From positions 124,001 to 188,000 of the forward strand of contig NZ_LMPT01000018.1 of NCBI RefSeq assembly GCF_001424425.1: a stretch of DNA of 64,000 bases, given 5' to 3'. Positions 62,482-64,000 of this stretch are shown here, in pieces. Numbering within the stretch: the stretch's first letter is position 1; each line of letters starts with the position of its first letter. This stretch comes from Acidovorax sp. Leaf191 (GTDB lineage: Bacteria > Pseudomonadota > Gammaproteobacteria > Burkholderiales > Burkholderiaceae_C). The notes under the pieces are model-generated. The model did no database searches. It worked only from the letters and a program-made list of their open reading frames with translations, and was not told the DNA's origin. A program made the translations under genes and the position numbers.

Positions 62482-63150
62482 ATGAAACTTCTACTTGCAG
62501 AAGACGAATCCGCGTTTGCCGACTGGCTTGTCCGCACCCTGGCACTAGGTGATAACGAGGTCGACTGGGTTGCCGATGGACGTCTTGTTCGACGTGCGCT
62601 ACGCAGCACCCGGTATGACGCACTCATTCTTGATCTAGGCCTCCCGGGTCTTGCTGGAGAAGATGTGCTCCAGAGCCTGCGTGATGATGATGATCCAGTA
62701 CCCATCCTGATCCTGACTGCACGAGACACGCTTGCCGAGCGTGTCTCGACATTGAAAGCTGGAGCCGATGACTTTCTTGCAAAGCCTTTTGAGGTAGAGG
62801 AGTTGGAGGCGCGGTTGCTAGCGCTTGTTCGCCGCGCAAAAGGCCGCGATCTCAAACGATTTGTTTGTGGCACGCTGTCTTTCGACTCAATGTCAAAGCG
62901 TTTTGAGGTTGCGCACGAGCCACTTTCTCTCACAGCGAGAGAACATGCGGTACTCCGAACGCTCATTCAAAGCGGTGGTGAACCGCTGACCAAACGAGAA
63001 CTTCTCGAACGCGTTTTTCCTGACGACAGCGACGTCCATCCTGAGGCCGTCGAGGTTTTGGTCCATCGCCTTCGCAAGCGGCTTGCCGGTACAGGCGTTC
63101 AAATCTCGACGCTACGGGGCCTCGGGTACCTTCTAGAAGTCTGCATATGA
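62482..63150 (+). CDS. Response regulator, OmpR/TctD type
   Basis: This 222-residue regulator has a receiver domain with the phosphate acceptor Asp51 (LILDLGLPG) and Lys in FLAKPF, followed by an OmpR-type winged helix (LTAREHAVLRTLIQ, VHRLRKRL). It is divergent from the MBL gene and overlaps the sensor gene (ATGA). The TctD/QseB branch is likely. In relatives TctDE controls tricarboxylate uptake through Bug proteins; the decayed Bug gene nearby fits that. Confidence 0.94.
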   Translation: MKLLLAEDESAFADWLVRTLALGDNEVDWVADGRLVRRALRSTRYDALILDLGLPGLAGEDVLQSLRDDDDPVPILILTARDTLAERVSTLKAGADDFLAKPFEVEELEARLLALVRRAKGRDLKRFVCGTLSFDSMSKRFEVAHEPLSLTAREHAVLRTLIQSGGEPLTKRELLERVFPDDSDVHPEAVEVLVHRLRKRLAGTGVQISTLRGLGYLLEVCI

Positions 63151-64000
63151 ACTTTGATTCCCTTCACCGGGTCAGCCTGCGCCGCACGCTCATCGTGGTG
63201 CTGCTGGCAGGGGTAATGGTCGGCAGCCTCATCCAGGTATGGCTGACTTGGCACACGGCTAAGTTAGCAGTCAATGCGGCATTTGACCGCTCGTTGTTCG
63301 GTGCCATTAAAGCGATCGATGCCAATGTGTCTACCGAGAGCGGCGGGCTTGCCGTAGAGCTGCCTTATGTGCTTTTTGAGTTCTTTGAGCTCACGGCCAG
63401 CGGACACGTTTTCTACCGTGTTGCCACCTTGGACGGACTGGTCGAAATCGGAAACCCTGATTTGCCACTTCCAACAGAGGTATTGCGTGACCGGCATCCG
63501 TACTTTGCCACGGTAGAGTACGCTGGAGCAGAGGTCCGGATAGGCACTTATGTCCGTCCGCTGGCGAACCCCGTCGGTGGCAGCAGAGATCGGCGTCTAG
63601 TGATTCAGGTTGCTGAGCCGTTTGCATCGCGAGATCAATTCAGTCGACAGTTCATCATCAATGCTGTGGCCCAGGATGCTGTTTTAGCTGCTCTCGCTGC
63701 AGGCGCGGTGGCTGCGGCCGTTGCATGGTCCCTGCGACCTCTGCGTCAGCTGCGGCAAGAGGTGAGGTCGCGTGCTCCCTCCGACCTTTCCCCGGTTGAT
63801 ATCAGCCGTGTCCCTGGCGATGTGCTCCCTTTGGTGGAAGCAATGAACCAGCATATCTACCGGTACAGGGAGCTTTTGGAGGGGCAGCGTAGGTTTGTTG
63901 ATGATGCATCGCATCAGCTGCGCACCCCTTTGAGCACTTTGCTGACCCAGGTCGCTTTTGCGCAGCGAGCGCCCGACATTGAAAGTATGCGAGGTGCCCT
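63147..64000 (+). CDS. Sensor histidine kinase, TctE-like, cut by the right edge
   Basis: The gene starts with ATG 63147, overlapping the regulator stop, and stays open to the end of the window (284 codons seen). It has a membrane helix near residues 15-35 (LIVVLLAGVMVGSLIQVW), a periplasmic domain with TctE-like features, a second helix near residues 180-200 (AVLAALAAGAVAAAVAW), and the H-box with phospho-acceptor His256 (DASHQLRTPL). The ATPase domain lies beyond the window. It is the partner of the response regulator. Confidence 0.92.
   Translation, partial: MNFDSLHRVSLRRTLIVVLLAGVMVGSLIQVWLTWHTAKLAVNAAFDRSLFGAIKAIDANVSTESGGLAVELPYVLFEFFELTASGHVFYRVATLDGLVEIGNPDLPLPTEVLRDRHPYFATVEYAGAEVRIGTYVRPLANPVGGSRDRRLVIQVAEPFASRDQFSRQFIINAVAQDAVLAALAAGAVAAAVAWSLRPLRQLRQEVRSRAPSDLSPVDISRVPGDVLPLVEAMNQHIYRYRELLEGQRRFVDDASHQLRTPLSTLLTQVAFAQRAPDIESMRGA

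Overview
The window looks like chromosomal DNA of a high-GC betaproteobacterium of the Comamonadaceae, most like Acidovorax. The reasons are very GC-rich third codon positions, a complete aerobic benzoyl-CoA (box) pathway with a BoxR-type regulator, an HU protein with a Lys/Ala-rich tail, Bug-family binding proteins, and dispersed repeats of types common in that family. No tRNA, rRNA, CRISPR array, insertion sequence or integrase was seen. The genus is inferred from gene content, not from a marker gene.

Layout. (1) 1-4.1 kb: an organosulfur/organonitrogen acquisition operon with an ABC ATPase (cut by the left edge), a permease, a DszA/NtaA-type flavin monooxygenase and a SolA-like amine oxidase. 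(2) 4.2-9.1 kb: a family 2A encapsulin locus for sulfur handling, with a rhodanese, an EpsC-type serine acetyltransferase, an XRE regulator, an HK97-fold shell protein and a cysteine desulfurase cargo with a long disordered targeting domain. (3) 9.2-15.1 kb: small stress-like and housekeeping genes, including a free-standing LigD-type polymerase domain, an SDR with a charged tail, a DUF3182 protein and tiny genes of 70 and 48 codons. (4) 15.4-30.6 kb: the benzoate regulon, boxA-boxB-boxC on the minus strand, boxR, then DUF4863-boxD-bclA-hydrolase and a five-gene branched-chain-type ABC importer on the plus strand. TGCA operator arrays lie over the two predicted divergent promoters. (5) 30.6-36.7 kb: a small lipoprotein that looks like a collapsed tannase/feruloyl esterase, a Crp/Fnr regulator with a matching dyad, and a BKACE / Bug / 3-hydroxyacyl-CoA dehydrogenase / feruloyl-CoA synthase-like catabolic set. 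(6) 36.7-50.3 kb: an iron regulon with a Fur box, FecI/FecR, a TonB-dependent siderophore receptor, PepSY, DUF4198, DUF3649, DUF3325, a second DUF4198, MacA, MacB, an outer-membrane factor and a Fur-family regulator. (7) 50.4-59.7 kb: HU and assorted housekeeping genes. (8) 59.7-64 kb: a segment of visibly lower GC with a decayed Bug gene, a DUF3299-like exported protein, a lipoprotein metallo-beta-lactamase-fold hydrolase and a TctD/TctE-like two-component system cut by the right edge.

How the parts work together. Regions 1 and 2 read as one sulfur theme: scavenging of organic sulfur, cysteine precursor synthesis, then a protein compartment in which cysteine desulfurase releases sulfane sulfur. 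Region 4 imports benzoate, activates it to benzoyl-CoA, epoxidises and opens the ring, and oxidises the semialdehyde. Region 6 couples ferri-siderophore uptake and probable reduction to a PvdRT-OpmQ-like exporter, which suggests siderophore export or recycling.

The best candidates for new biology are the composition of the encapsulin locus and the repeated aromatic motif in the cargo tail, the twin DUF4198 proteins tied to MacAB, the stand-alone LigD polymerase, the BKACE with an apparent altered metal ligand, the remnant tannase, and dispersed AT-rich repeats, one of which lies inside the macB reading frame.
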